This document shows positions 53,736 to 64,000 of a DNA stretch of 64,000 nucleotides, one piece after another; positions within the stretch are counted from its first letter, which is position 1, and every line of letters begins with the position of its first letter. Under the pieces are notes generated by a model. It ran no database searches. It was not told the origin of the DNA and saw nothing but the letters and a program-made list of their open reading frames with translations. Position numbers and translations under genes: made by a program. Source of the DNA: Diplosphaera chodatii (taxonomy: Eukaryota; Chlorophyta; Trebouxiophyceae; Prasiolales; Stichococcaceae); assembly GCA_032358165.1 (NCBI GenBank), contig JAALGY010000011.1, forward strand, positions 1,426,001 through 1,490,000, written 5' to 3'.

Positions 53736-56700
53736 TCACAGCACAGCTGGCTGCAGCAGCCGCAGCACGCCGGCATTGGCATGGACGGGCGGCAGGTACT
53801 TGTGCTCCGGCAGGAGGGGCACCAGGAACACGTCGTCCCGGACAGCCTCCGCCCCGCCCTGCTGCACCTGGTACTCCAGTGCCTGCCGGCAGCAGCATAA
53901 ACGTTCCGGCAGAACCGGGACCAGGCCTGCTTTCGGGCATCACGCAACTGCTCTACCTCGCTACCCAGCATCGAGCAAGGGCGGCTGCGGCTGCACCTGC
54001 AGCATACCTGACCGTGCAGAACACGACCTCCGACACACATGATCCTCAACGGCTCTGCCATGTCGAAGGCTATGGCTGTCGCACGACCCACACTGTAGTG
54101 CACTCGCGATTCACGGCACGCAGTGTGTGTAGGTGCATGACTGCAGTGTCCTATACAAAGCTGCCCACCATGTCGGCATCGATGCGCTCCACATACTCGG
54201 CCAGCGCATCTGCAAGTGTGTCCTCGTGCACCTGTGCATTGACACACGGTGAAACTCTGATCCGTATGGCCCACTCACGGCACGCTTGGGCAGAGGCTGA
54301 GCGAGTATTTGGGTTGCGTTGAGGACGGATGTGACAGCTCAGGCGGACCTCCTCCCGGCGCACAGCAGGCAGCAGCTCACTGTGCTCCGCTTGCAGCCGC
54401 TGCCTTTTGGAGCCACGCGCTGTTGACTCGGTCATTGCCTCCAGCACCTGCAGTTGTGAGGGTTGCAGAGACTAGTGTCAGAGCCAACATTCAAATATGA
54501 AGCATCGCGTTGGGGAGTCCTCCAGCTTGCATCAGGATGCATGCATAGTGCTTCCAGCTGAAGGAAAAGGCAATATTCGGTCACAGTCGGCGCAGCACTG
54601 GGGAGGCGTACTTCCGCACCGTAAAGATAGCTGCAGCAGCATTGGGAATATACTTCGTGAGGTTTTTGCGCCGCGCCTTCTGCTCCCTGATTGCCATCTG
54701 CTTCTGGATCTTGACCCGCAGCTGTAGCATGCAAGGCGTCATCGCATCAGAGCATGTTGTGTGCGCATTTAGACATGTAGCACACATGTAATTGCCATGC
54801 TGCATGCTCGCCTGCAAGCAGCATTGCTGCAGCGCATGCTTTGTGGCCTGCACCATCTCCTCGATGTCATCAGCTGCACACAGGAACAAAGGCACTTTCA
54901 ATGGTGCTTCGCATAGCAATGTGCATCTCATGCAATACAGATGAAAGTGTGACCAGCATCAAGGTGCTGTGGTGATGGCAACATACCGATGTACTCCTTG
55001 CCAGCGCCTTTGAACGGGATCTTTGTGCTGACGATGCTGACAAAGACGCCAATGCGGTCTTGCGTCTGGTTGATCTTGTACAGCGCCCAGTTGATGCGCT
55101 TCATCGCTGTCTTCGTGATGACATCTGAGCCCCCCTGTTGACCATTGTATTCATCCGTTCATCACTGCTTCTGCTCTGCTTGCGGTGCAGCATGTGAGGC
55201 AGCAGGTGGCTGGAATGCAGCAAAGGCTTGGGGCGGCGATGCAGGGCACCTCAAACAGCAACGGGATGCGGTTGGCAAAGCGGTACACATTGAGGCCTGG
55301 CTTGAGGTCTCGCCCGCCCAGGCTGACGGCAGCCTCCACAATGAAGGCATGCCCCTCAAGCACCCGCACGTCTCCTGCAAAGGGCTCATCGCATCTGAGG
55401 GTCCTGTGCGCTGACGTGTACCGTGGCAAATGCCGCAATTCAATGATGAGGCGCGCTGCCGCGGCGCACCCTGGTAGGTGGACACCATGTCGGGTGCCAG
55501 CTCCTTCATGATGCCAAGGCGCAAGTTGTACTCCCCTGCAGCGACACACGTACTGTTTTGACAAAGCCACCCCCTGCCAAGCAAGCATGTGCATGCCGCT
55601 TCAAGCAGCATGTTGCCAGGCGGACGTGATGTGCAGCACCTGCTGGGCTGAGGTGGGCGCCATCCGGGTCCTTGAACTTGGCCTCGTGCAGCAGCTGGTG
55701 CAGCCTGCATGCATTACAGAAGGCTGCTAGCCGGCCTGTTCTCACAACCGCTGTCTGGCGGACTTCGGGCTTGGGGCGAGCTGGACCTGTCTGCAGGCAG
55801 CAGGTGGCCCCAGCAGGGCCGGGGCGCACCGGGTCAGCTGCTTGGTGTCCAGCTCCGCGGGGTGCGTCGCCGGCGTGACGCCGCTGCGTAGCTCCTCCAC
55901 CAGGCGCTCTGGGCAGTAGTGACATGCAATCATATTATTCTGGACCATTTGCTCACAAGAGGCCAGACTTGGTCTGTCAGCATCTCCACAAGCTTGCAGC
56001 GAGTCAGCGAGACCGGCGCACATCAGGTCTACGTGAGTTTGGGCTGCAATCAAGAAACGCGCAACATAGTTTGCGGTGGTTTGATGTGGCAGCATGATGC
56101 ATACCTGCCAGTGCCTTGGGGATGCATGAGAACTCTTTGACAAGGAACTGCAGCAGCGTCGGACGGTGGGTGATAGCTGCCAGTCGCTTGACCAGCTCCA
56201 AGTCCACAGACGATGGGTGATACTTCACCTCCTAGTACATCAGTGGACAGTGAGGTTTCGATCGCTACCCTGAGTCCAGTCGCACTGGCTAGGGATTGTT
56301 GTCATCAAGCAAATGCAGGATCTCAGACATGTGTACAACACATAAATAGTGTGTGCCGACATGCCTTGGGCGGCTCCGGCATCTTGTCGGCGCGCCGGCG
56401 GAAGGTCAGGTCAATGTTGCCCTTCTCATCACTGGCGCCAGTGTACTTGAAGGTGAAGCGCAGGTACGGCGTGATGACAGCGACCTGGCGCAGGTACTTC
56501 AGTATCTTTGCGCGATAGTACTGCGCAGCACAAGCTGGCATGCTGAACATCAGCATGTCTGAGGTCCAATGGTATTAGTTGTGATCTCAGCACCCTCTGG
56601 TCAGATGCGCCACAGCAGACCATTGACAACAAAGCGAGGCAAGAATGCAGCACTTTTTTTGTGCACATGCAGGAAGTTGCAGGCACTGCAGGCTTTCACC

Positions 56701-58249
56701 TGCCAGTGGCCTGCGATGATGAGCGTGAGTTGCGCTCCATGCCACTTGCCACTGTTGCTGAGCTTTTTCACCTCATGCACGTTCGGCTGGTTCCTGCAAT
56801 GCATAAGGTTCACATGATCACTCCACTATATCCAAACTTGTGGCTTTGGCTATGATGCCAACTGCATACACAACAACAATATCGGTGATGCCTAACACCA
56901 AGATGGCTTGCGCACTTGTGGATGTCGATGTCCAGCTTATAGTACGACATGAACGACTGCCCCGGCTTGGCGCTCAGCACCTCCACCGGCATACCTGTGC
57001 TCATCTGCCGACAGCAGGACAGTGTCTCCTCGTATGCTTGTGAAATGACAGGCACGTCTGCACATGTTGCAGTTCCTGGTGCCACATCACGGTCAGGGCG
57101 TCATACAGCCGCAGGCACCTTGGACCAGATGAGGGCCATCTTAGCACCGAGGCCAAACTTGCCGCGTGTCTGCCTGACCCCAAACTTGGTGCCTGACAAA
57201 ACCCGCCCCAGCATCTCAGGGATGTCCTCGTGTCGCATGCCGCCGCCATTGTCCTGCGTCAAGGAGACGTTGAGCTGACAATGCTCGCATTCACAAACAG
57301 CCGCCAGGATGATGTCGCTAAAACACCAGCAACATGCGACGCCAAAATGCATTGAGCAAGCACCTTCACAGTGACCTTGTAGAACTGTTTGGCACGCCGA
57401 ACATTGCTGGACAGCAATGCAGCCTGCAGCTGCTTCCGCTTTGCCTCCACTGCTGGCGCATCCTCGCCATGCTGCATGCATGTGCCACCAGGCTATCAAG
57501 CGATTGTGTCTGTCAGACATGCACAAGCGTGCGCATGCCGGCATCACAGCGATTGGGCACTCACCTTAGCAATGAGCTTGTCGAGTGCCTGCTGGTCTTT
57601 GGACTCCTTTGCCTCGCGCTTCTGTTGCACGAGTGCAAAAAAATGATGGTCGACAGTGTGTTGCACATGGCCTAGAGTGGCGTCTGCAGCGAGCCAGATC
57701 AGCGATCAATCATCAACAGGTGCCTGACATTGCCGTTGCGAATGCACAAGTCTACCTTGCACTCTGCCTCGGTTTCGTGGTCATGGTACAGCGCCTCATC
57801 CACGCGAGTCAGGTTGGCCATGCCCCGGATGTCGTTGAGTGCTGTCTGCGCCATCTCCGAGCTGCACCAGACAAATGATTGTACCTTCCACTGAGCTGCA
57901 TGGCCTGTGTAGCGAGGTCAGAGCGATCGCAGCGTGCACAGCAGTGCGCCTCAGCCAGTTTCATGACGCACATCTCGACATCTATGTCCGGTAGCATGCC
58001 GATGCTTTCGGCGGCATCGAGCGAGTTCTCCACCAGCTCTCGCACCGTCGTGTACAAACATCTTCCAGGCTGCGACCAGAGAGAAAGCTTTTAAAAGCAA
58101 ATGCGCCAGCTACCAACAGAGGAATGAAGGTAGTCCTGTTTACAAGTCGATACCCAGGACTCGGTACCCACATTGTCGAACCCTGCAATGTTCTTGTTCT
58201 CTGCGAAGAACTCTGCCGGGCTTTTCTGCTCGAGTTTGGCTTTCACCAT
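53736..58249 (-). CDS. TOP6B: DNA topoisomerase VI subunit B
   Basis: The ATPase subunit of the type IIB topoisomerase shared by archaea, plants and algae. It pairs with the SPO11-like A subunit and in plants is needed for endoreduplication. Exon 1 reads MVKAKLEQKSPAEFFAENKN and IAGFDN. Then come LYTTVRELVENSLDAAESIG (GHKL N-box), DNGGGMRHEDIPEMLGRVL and TRGKFGLGAKMALIWSK (G boxes). The transducer domain follows: GMPVEVLSAKPGQSFMSYYK, YLRQVAVITPYLRFTFKYTG, YHPSSVDLELVKRLAAITHR and LLQFLVKEFSCIPKALA, then YNLRLGIMKELAPDMVSTYQ, GHAFIVEAAVSLGGRDLKPG, VYRFANRIPLLFE, GGSDVITKTAMKRINWALYK, IGVFVSIVSTKIPFKGAGKE and VKIQKQMAIREQKARRKNLT. A C-terminal part contains ALAEYVERIDADMVGSF and ends GVLRLLQPAVL at 53736. 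Over 15 exons. Confidence 0.95.
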
Positions 58250-58845
58250 GTTGCGGCATCACTGTCACAATGCCACTCAGATCGAGCTGCTCGCTTGTCT
58301 TGTTGCGCGGTGTAGCTCAAGCGTCAGAAGCAAGCATGTATTAGCATGCACTGTGTGGGCCAGCTGACTGACTTTAACACACGCGGTGCATTTAACAGCG
58401 CTGGCAAACCCAGCACTCAACCCCGATGTGGCTGCAGTGTTGAGGGGTCATGATTTGACAGAATCATATATCAGCATACGTCAGACACCAGGATCCGCCG
58501 GACGAGCAGTGCAGGCCGAAGGTGTTCCTGCCACTCCGCAATGCATGGAACTTACTGCCATTGTTGCCCGTACACAAGTGGCAGCCGCATCAGCAGTACA
58601 GGTGGGCTACAGCTATACATGCATGCGCTACATTCCGTACGCAGCCACGGCGCATGCGCCAACATGTCAACCAGATCAAACTGCTTACATGCGCAGGCCT
58701 ACAATGGAGTTCAATGCTGTCCCTCTCATGCACGCCAGACTTTGTTCATAACCACTCAAATGCTGCCAATGGCGTATGTTGCCTCGAGCCGACACCGATG
58801 ATCCCTGTCACATCCAAGCTACATCGGGTAGGCGTCCATCCATCG
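58250..58845. other. spacer between TOP6B and SAR1
   Basis: Tandem minus-strand genes. The 596 bases hold the SAR1 3' UTR and TOP6B promoter. Open plus-strand frames here show no family similarity. Confidence 0.45.
58685..58689 (-). terminator. putative poly(A) signal of SAR1
   Basis: TTACA on the plus strand, about 157 bases past the SAR1 stop. Confidence 0.45.
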
Positions 58846-60289
58846 TCACTTGATGTACTGCGCAACCCAGCGGAAGCCATCGCCATAGCCCATGCGCCGC
58901 ACCTGCAGCACGCCACATTGTAAGTAGTCACTGGGTACCCCGGCAAAAGCCAACAGTTCAGACTGCAGCAACCTCACATCAGCAGCAAGCTTAGGGCCCA
59001 AATCTTGCACAAAAGTCCAGCACGATGTGCCACTCACCACGCTGCACATGAAGACTTCGATGGGGCGCATGGCGGTGTCCTTCATGTCCACCTTGCCCTT
59101 GCCAGTGGTGTAGCTGGACAGGCCAAGCGCATAGCGCAGCTCATCCTCTGACGCTGCCTGCAGCCACGATGACACACACAGTCTTGACGAGCTGCATGCA
59201 GGTCTGCATGAACTGAGCTGAGCAAACCTTTGGAACAGGTACCGCCCACCACACACTTCAGTGTGCACCTCTTACCTGTGGGATGTCGATCTTGTTGCCC
59301 AGCACCAGGAATGGCACTTCGGCAAGAGCATCGTCGGACAGCAGCGAGTCAAGTTCCTTCTTGGACTCGGGGAAGCGCTCCCGGTCCACCGCATCCACCA
59401 AGAACACGATGGCATCCACCTGCGGCAGATGCCCACCTCTCTGACGTGGGCCGTCGCACCGTGTATTGAACCAGTGCAAGGCCGGGGTGACATGCAACAT
59501 GTGAGCGCAGCAGCGCGTGTGGGATGTGCGACCTCAGAAAGCCACTGCATGCACAGCCCCGGACCCGGTAGGACCTGCCGTTCAGGCGCAAGAGGGGCAC
59601 AGTCACTGCATAGCCGCACATCAACCATCACCTTTGCATAGTAGTCCTTCCACACCCTCCTAGCAATCTCGTGACCGCCGAGGTCGAAGGCCTTGAAGTT
59701 GATGCCACCCATCTGCAGCTCCTCCGAGGTGGGATACTGCGTGGGCTGGTGCTGCGCCAGCCGCTCATCCTTCAGCATGTGCATGAGCGTCGTCTTGCCT
59801 GCATTGTCCAGCCCCTGCACCGCATGCAAGGTAATCTCGCAGACACAAGCGGGGAAGGTGCACCAGGCGTGGACATGTCAGCAGACAGTTCACAGTTCGA
59901 CTTGAGACCGCCATGCAGGCATTGGCGGATGCAGGTCTGGTGCCAGGACGCATCTCATATCCGCACCAAAAAGAGGACTGCAATACAGAACCAGGAGCCT
60001 TAATGATGTATACACGGTTTATCACAATGAGAATACATTTCATGCGAAGAAGTGGAGCCAGTCGTCAACCTCTTGCAATACGACCAGCCATCCAGCGCTG
60101 CAGTGCCAACACTCACTTTTGCCAGACTTCTGCGCCAGACCTAGAGAGTTGAGGAGGCCCCATACCCTGCAGCAGCACCAGACGTAGCGGCTTCAAGTCA
60201 TGAAGAAGGTGAAAATCAGGGCTGCGTACGCTACAGGGAGCGCGGGGAGATATGGGCGGCGCTCTTCAACAGACAACCTCAACTAGCAT
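58846..60289 (-). CDS. SAR1: Small GTPase SAR1 (COPII)
   Basis: Starts COPII coat assembly on the ER when loaded with GTP by SEC12. The exon near 60115-60162 gives [16 protein letters not shown] and stops after one base of the next codon. An 11-base microexon (59967-59977) supplies ILFL, and the following exon starts at the P-loop [60 protein letters not shown] (G3), [20 protein letters not shown] and [14 protein letters not shown] (G4) follow, then [32 protein letters not shown] and [16 protein letters not shown] with the stop at 58846. The match to plant SAR1 is close throughout. The very first exon, encoding the N-terminal amphipathic helix start, is not resolved. ATG 60289 (MLVE) and ATG 60472 (MTWAHIDW) are candidates, neither joining perfectly in phase. 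Confidence 0.92.
59967..59977 (-). other. 11-base coding microexon of SAR1
   Basis: On the minus strand tattgcag precedes TCCTCTTTTTG, which is followed by gtgcgg. With the preceding exon ending AAA A and the next starting GGG CTG GAC, the join reads K-I-L-F-L-G-L-D-N, exactly the conserved SAR1 strand before the P-loop. Without it the protein lacks beta-1 and the frame shifts. Confidence 0.8.
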
Positions 60290-61043
60290 TCTGCGACGTT
60301 GATGTTCACTAAGCGTAATCATTCGCAATCCCATCTGTCTGACGTCGCAGACCAGCATGTGCGGACGAACTGGAGAGCTGAGCAGGGTCTGCAGACTGCT
60401 GATGAAGTGCAGTGCACAGCAGCTGTTGGCCTTCCATGCATGCACACGCCAATCGATGTGTGCCCAGGTCACGCAACGGTGTCAGACAGGCGCTCGGGCC
60501 TCCTGCCCCGGGCTGATATTGATGGCCTGCGGTCGAACGTGTTGCGAAGCCAAGGCATGCGTCCCAAAAGCACAGCGCACAGCGTGAGTGGCCTGCCCGA
60601 TTGATGCGGAAGGCCACTTACCAGTTGATGAGGAACATTGTGCGCTAGTGCTGACAGGGCCGACGTATGCAGCACCGGCTGCGGATGGCTGTGTGGATCA
60701 CCAGACAACAACTCGCTTCACAGCTTTGCGCTCACAACGGCAGCCAGGGGCGATACGATACGCGAACACTTACACAGGTGATTCACACTGCTGACACGGT
60801 TGCAAAACGGCAACTCCACTTGCATACGAGCATGCCCTCGAGTTCGCTGCTCCAAAGCCCTTGCATGCTGAGTTGCTGAATACAAAGTAGTCCTGCCCCT
60901 GGTCGCTCCGCCACTTCCTGCCTTGCAGACGAGGCGTCGGCTGTCCTGCAGACGCAGAAAGTATCAGTATTACACCATGTGCATGCGCACGGGCTGGCTG
61001 CGATTGCAGCGCATGCCGATGCCATAAACTGACGTGTGCGCAG
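60290..61043. other. unresolved region between SAR1 and the 61044 gene
   Basis: Probably holds the SAR1 first exon and the 5' part of the plus-strand gene. A plus-strand start near 60556 (MRPKSTAHS before gtgagt) is possible but unproven. A minus-strand open frame near 60860-60930 (GRKWRSDQGQDYFVFSN) looked protein-like but could not be extended. Confidence 0.35.
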
Positions 61044-61783
61044 CAGCGGCAGAATCCGCAGCACATCAGAGCACACAACCAGCATGCCGTCGATCATCAC
61101 ACCGAGGACGCAGCCAGCTCGTCAGCTCAGAGTCACCGTAGCGTCAACCGTGTTCTGCATGTAATCGTGGCAGTCGTCAAAGCCAGCTCCTTCATTGAGG
61201 CACCGGCATGCAGTTACTCAGGGGCATGGATGCGGTGGCTCACGCTGAAGTGATGTGATGGTGCATTCTGTGCAGTTTGCTCATTTTCTTTGGGTTGTAC
61301 CAGCTCGTCCATCACTGGAAGGAGATCGTTGATCGACATCCTGCCATCATGGCTGCCATGCCACTCTTCGGGGTGAACTCTCGCGCTGTGTCGATCGGCT
61401 GATCATCGGTCTCGCTCACTCTGGTCGTACAGACTTGCATTCTCATGGTGCAGTGCAGCACGCTACTGTGTATCCACATGAGCTCGACCGATCATCCAAC
61501 ACCCCTGCCTTGCAGATGGGGACCATGGCTGCGCTCTTGCCGCTCGGGCTGAAGCTGGTATATCTGCAGGAGCTGGCTCACCTGAACCCCCTCATACCAT
61601 CCCATTACTTGCAGCTGTGCAGGCGCATATACCGAGTCCTCAATGAAAATTCTGGCAAGGTGAGTTGCGCAGTATGTGCTCAGTGCCGCAAGCAGGCGAG
61701 CACGGTGGCAGTGGTTTTGCCGTCAAGTTGGCCGCAGACCATCAAGGCAATTTGCTCTGCAGATTTCTGATAAGGATCTTTGA
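61044..61783 (+). CDS. unidentified membrane-associated protein, 3' exons only
   Basis: The family is not recognised and the 5' end is unresolved. A first visible exon after gcgcag has a His/Gln-rich hydrophilic stretch (RAHNQHAVDHHTEDAASS). The next exon gives LLIFFGLYQLVHHWKEIVDR and HPAIMAAMPLFG. The following one, after ttgcag at 61516, reads MGTMAALLPLGLKLVYLQEL, AHLNPLIPSHYLQLCRRIYR and VLNENSGK. A last short exon (61763-61783) adds ISDKDL and TGA. The two hydrophobic segments suggest membrane association. A TGTAA signal lies 242 bases downstream on the right strand, which supports the orientation. Confidence 0.45.
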
Positions 61784-62209
61784 CACCGTACTGGATGTGT
61801 GTACCTGAGTGCACCACAGCTGGGCCATGTACAGCAGGTGCGAAGCTTTGCAACATATGCATTGTCAGTACCTGCAAATGCCCACTTCAGCCTATTGACA
61901 AATGGCTGTGGTAGCTTGCACACCCACACAATTTGATGAAGTGTGCAGATCACCCAGATCATGCTCCGGGAATGTGGATGGTGACATCGGGTTGTATCAG
62001 CTCTGCGGTCTTTCACGCAACTTCTGTAATGTTCACGTCATCCATTTACACTCTCGTCAGACGAGGTTTAGCATCCCACCTTGGTGCACTTGCTGTTGTC
62101 TCGTTGTGTCTGGCGCGTGTCTTGTGACATCAACTATCATTGACACTGAATACAGCGTATAGCATTGCAACATACACCCAAGTGCGGAACACTGCTTCAA
62201 TACGCCTGC
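61784..62209. other. convergent intergenic region
   Basis: Tail-to-tail spacer of 426 bases with closely spaced poly(A) signals for both strands (next entry). No gene is seen. Confidence 0.45.
62025..62050. terminator. paired poly(A) signals on opposite strands
   Basis: TGTAA at 62025-62029 serves the plus-strand gene ending at 61783. TTACA at 62046-62050 (TGTAA on the minus strand) serves the transporter ending at 62210, 160 bases away. Sixteen bases separate them. Confidence 0.45.
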
Positions 62210-63711
62210 CTACTCCTGCTTCTGAGACCGTCTCCTGCTCTTCACGATCGTACTACATAGCAACCCACTGAACACCATTGCAACTGCCGCCCACTGCTGT
62301 GCAAGCAGGGGCGTGCCAAGCCACAACACCGACAGCAAGATGTTGAAGAACTTGCGTGTGGTTGTCACAATGGTGGTCACCAGCGTGCCAAAGCGCCTGA
62401 TTGAGAAGAATATGAACAGCTGTCCAACAGCCCCGCACAGGCAGAACAGCAGCAGGTAGGTGCCTGCCTCATGGTGTGCGGCACAAAATCGGAGCATGTC
62501 CACGCCGATGCTGGTGGCGCCGAACAGGTACACCCCGTAGTACAAGCCACACCAGAAGTTCATCCAGCACATCGTGTGCAATGCGGTGGTCGCAGTGTAT
62601 TTGCGGTGGATCTCGTCCTGAACGCGAAGCAGAGTGTTGTGACAATGCTAGTGTCAGGCCAGGTCTGATAACACCCTGTGGAATGCACCATCTGGTGTGC
62701 AGCAGCGCATGTGCATGGAAATTGCTTCGTGGAAAATGAGTTGCAGCATGGTTTACCTGCGCTGCATTGGTGTAGCCGTCAAATGTGAGGTTGATAAGAC
62801 AAAGTGCATAGCCCAGCGGCGCGTTGGGCGCAGCCAGCTTCCGGGCCACTTTGCCCGAGCCCTGCAGAGCGCATGGCGCATGCTCAGTACTAACAGGCGC
62901 GCCTTGGACTTTGCACTGCTGTCAGAGCATGCGCCAGGATCGGCCCAGGGCATTTGGTAGAACAGCTGCATGTTTCTGTGAGACAGCAAGTGGTTGCAGC
63001 GAACCTGCGCGGCAAACAGGGAGATGCCGCCAGCGATTAGGCCCGCGCACATGTACTCAACCACGCTGTACCGCTTGCCGCCAACCAATGTGCCCATGAT
63101 CATGACGGGGATCATCTTGCACGACTTTGCCAGCACCTGTGCACCGCAGGAACAAAGCTGCCATGCTGAGCGATCCCCATGTGCAACACACGCCAACAAC
63201 CTCAACGTGATCTCTGCGTCACAGCGCACTTGCAGCCTGATGATACTGCAGTGGTGCACTAAAGGGTGCACTACCTGAGCTGGGTAGCTGATGTTCTTCA
63301 GCGCCTCATAGCCGCATGCAGGGCCGATCGCATTGGTGAGACCGGGCTTCCAATATGCCCACATGGGCGGCATGCGTCCCCGCTTGCCGGTGCCGATGAT
63401 CAGCAGCAGCAGGCCCGCCCAAAGAAAGCATGCGAGGCTCTGCACGCCGTTGAGGGCTTTCAAGTAGGGAAACTGCTCCTGATCTACCCCGAAGCGCTTT
63501 GTGGACAGCGCCTCCTGCACGACGCCCTGTCAATGGCAGCAGCAGTCTCAATCCCATCGCAATGCGATGTATGTGAGATATGACGTTCGTGATAATGATG
63601 ATGCATCAATGAAGGCCCTGCACACTGCTGTGTCACCTGGGTCAAGTACGATGCGTATATGCCACCTGCTGCTGCCAGTAAAGTGGCGGCTGTGCTAACA
63701 GAGCTGGCCAT
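62210..63711 (-). CDS. Nucleotide-sugar transporter, SLC35B1/UTR family
   Basis: A multi-span ER/Golgi transporter. SLC35B1/HUT1 and plant UTR proteins carry UDP-galactose/UDP-glucose, or ATP/ADP exchange has been proposed for human SLC35B1. Exon 1 starts MASSVSTAATLLAAAGGIYA, SYLTQ, then GVVQEALSTKRFG. Next come YLKALNGVQSLACFLWAGLL, WAYWKPGLTNAIGPACGYEA and LKNISYPAQ, then VLAKSCKMIPVMIMGTLVGG (signature), VVEYMCAGLIAGGISLFAAQ, GYALCLINLTFDGYTNAAQ, TMCWMNFWCGLYYGVYLFGA, YLLLFCLCGAVGQLFIFFSI and the motif VTTIVTTTRKFFNILLSVLW. A basic tail KSRRRSQKQE precedes the stop. The KSCK and TTTRKFF motifs place it in SLC35B1. The substrate is inferred. Confidence 0.92.
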
Positions 63712-64000
63712 CTGATGCCTTCGTTGACAGGCAGTGACTCAAGATTGGCGTTAGGGCTTGTGCTCGCAAGGAGTGAGGCAATGTGCAGCAGTTGATGGCC
63801 TGGCTGACACAAAAGAGGGTTACGGCTGCACACTCAGCTTGGATGACCTGCCGAGACTGGCAGTGGGCGTTGGCAAATATCCGTTGTCTGCGCTTGCACC
63901 GCCTCAGAGCTGGCGTGCATCCGCTCTTCTGCTGCATGGCAGCATGGGCCATCTCTGAAATTCAACATTAACCCGCGAGGGGTGGCGACGGCCAGGCTTT
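63712..64000. other. upstream of the transporter, window end
   Basis: Presumed promoter of the minus-strand transporter. No coding pattern is visible before the window ends. Confidence 0.4.

Noticed and set aside
60770..61100. Minus-strand open frames resembling an exostosin segment (GRKWRSDQGQDYFVFSN)
   Set aside because: Only one short stretch looks protein-like. No neighbouring exon extends it, and the glycosyltransferase motifs are missing.

Overview
This is nuclear DNA from a photosynthetic eukaryote, most likely a green alga. Genes are cut into many short exons by introns of roughly 50-300 bases, mostly GT-AG with pyrimidine-poor tgcag acceptors. Coding GC is fairly high. The products include plastid proteins (Psb28, a plastid-type biotin carboxylase, a three-His-box acyl desaturase with a transit peptide), mitochondrial proteins (aconitase, NDUFA9) and a peroxisomal DEG15 protease ending in SKL. 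The motif TGTAA, the usual poly(A) signal of chlorophyte algae, lies downstream of many stop codons on the correct strand. The class and species cannot be fixed from the sequence alone.

Layout (about 23 genes). 1-4200: a doubtful 3' end of an unknown gene, then RRP1 (+). 4197-12369: mitochondrial aconitase (-) head-to-head with complex I NDUFA9 (+). 13032-19709: plastid acetyl-CoA carboxylase biotin carboxylase (-) head-to-head with DEG15 (+). 19866-23207: an unrecognised small acidic-tailed protein (-) head-to-head with a RING/RAWUL Polycomb-like protein (+). 23387-31609: N-acetylglutamate synthase (-), then tRNA m1G37 methyltransferase TRM5 and a TBC1D20-like Rab GAP (both +). 32021-35607: Psb28 (-) and an unknown helical protein (+). 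35795-40010: pyrroline-5-carboxylate reductase (-) and a coiled-coil protein (+). 40342-44909: a BAP31-like ER protein (-) and a plastid acyl-lipid desaturase (+). 45685-53428: a long low-complexity protein (-) and RRS1 (+). 53736-60289: topoisomerase VI subunit B and SAR1 (both -). 61044-63711: an unknown membrane protein (+) and an SLC35B1-type nucleotide-sugar transporter (-).

The genes are not one pathway. They are housekeeping functions: ribosome biogenesis (RRP1, RRS1), TCA cycle and respiration, plastid lipid synthesis, arginine and proline metabolism, tRNA modification, and early secretory traffic (SAR1, TBC1D20-like, BAP31-like, SLC35B1). Strand orientation switches at about 19 of 22 gene junctions, giving repeated head-to-head promoters and tail-to-tail terminators. 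No bacterial-type system, CRISPR array, rRNA, tRNA or recognisable transposon was seen. The most unusual items are an 11-base coding microexon in SAR1, two GC-AG introns, overlapping bidirectional poly(A) signals and a possible alternative mitochondrial start in TRM5. Exon boundaries were inferred by eye from splice motifs and remembered family conservation, so outer coordinates are given as coding spans including introns.
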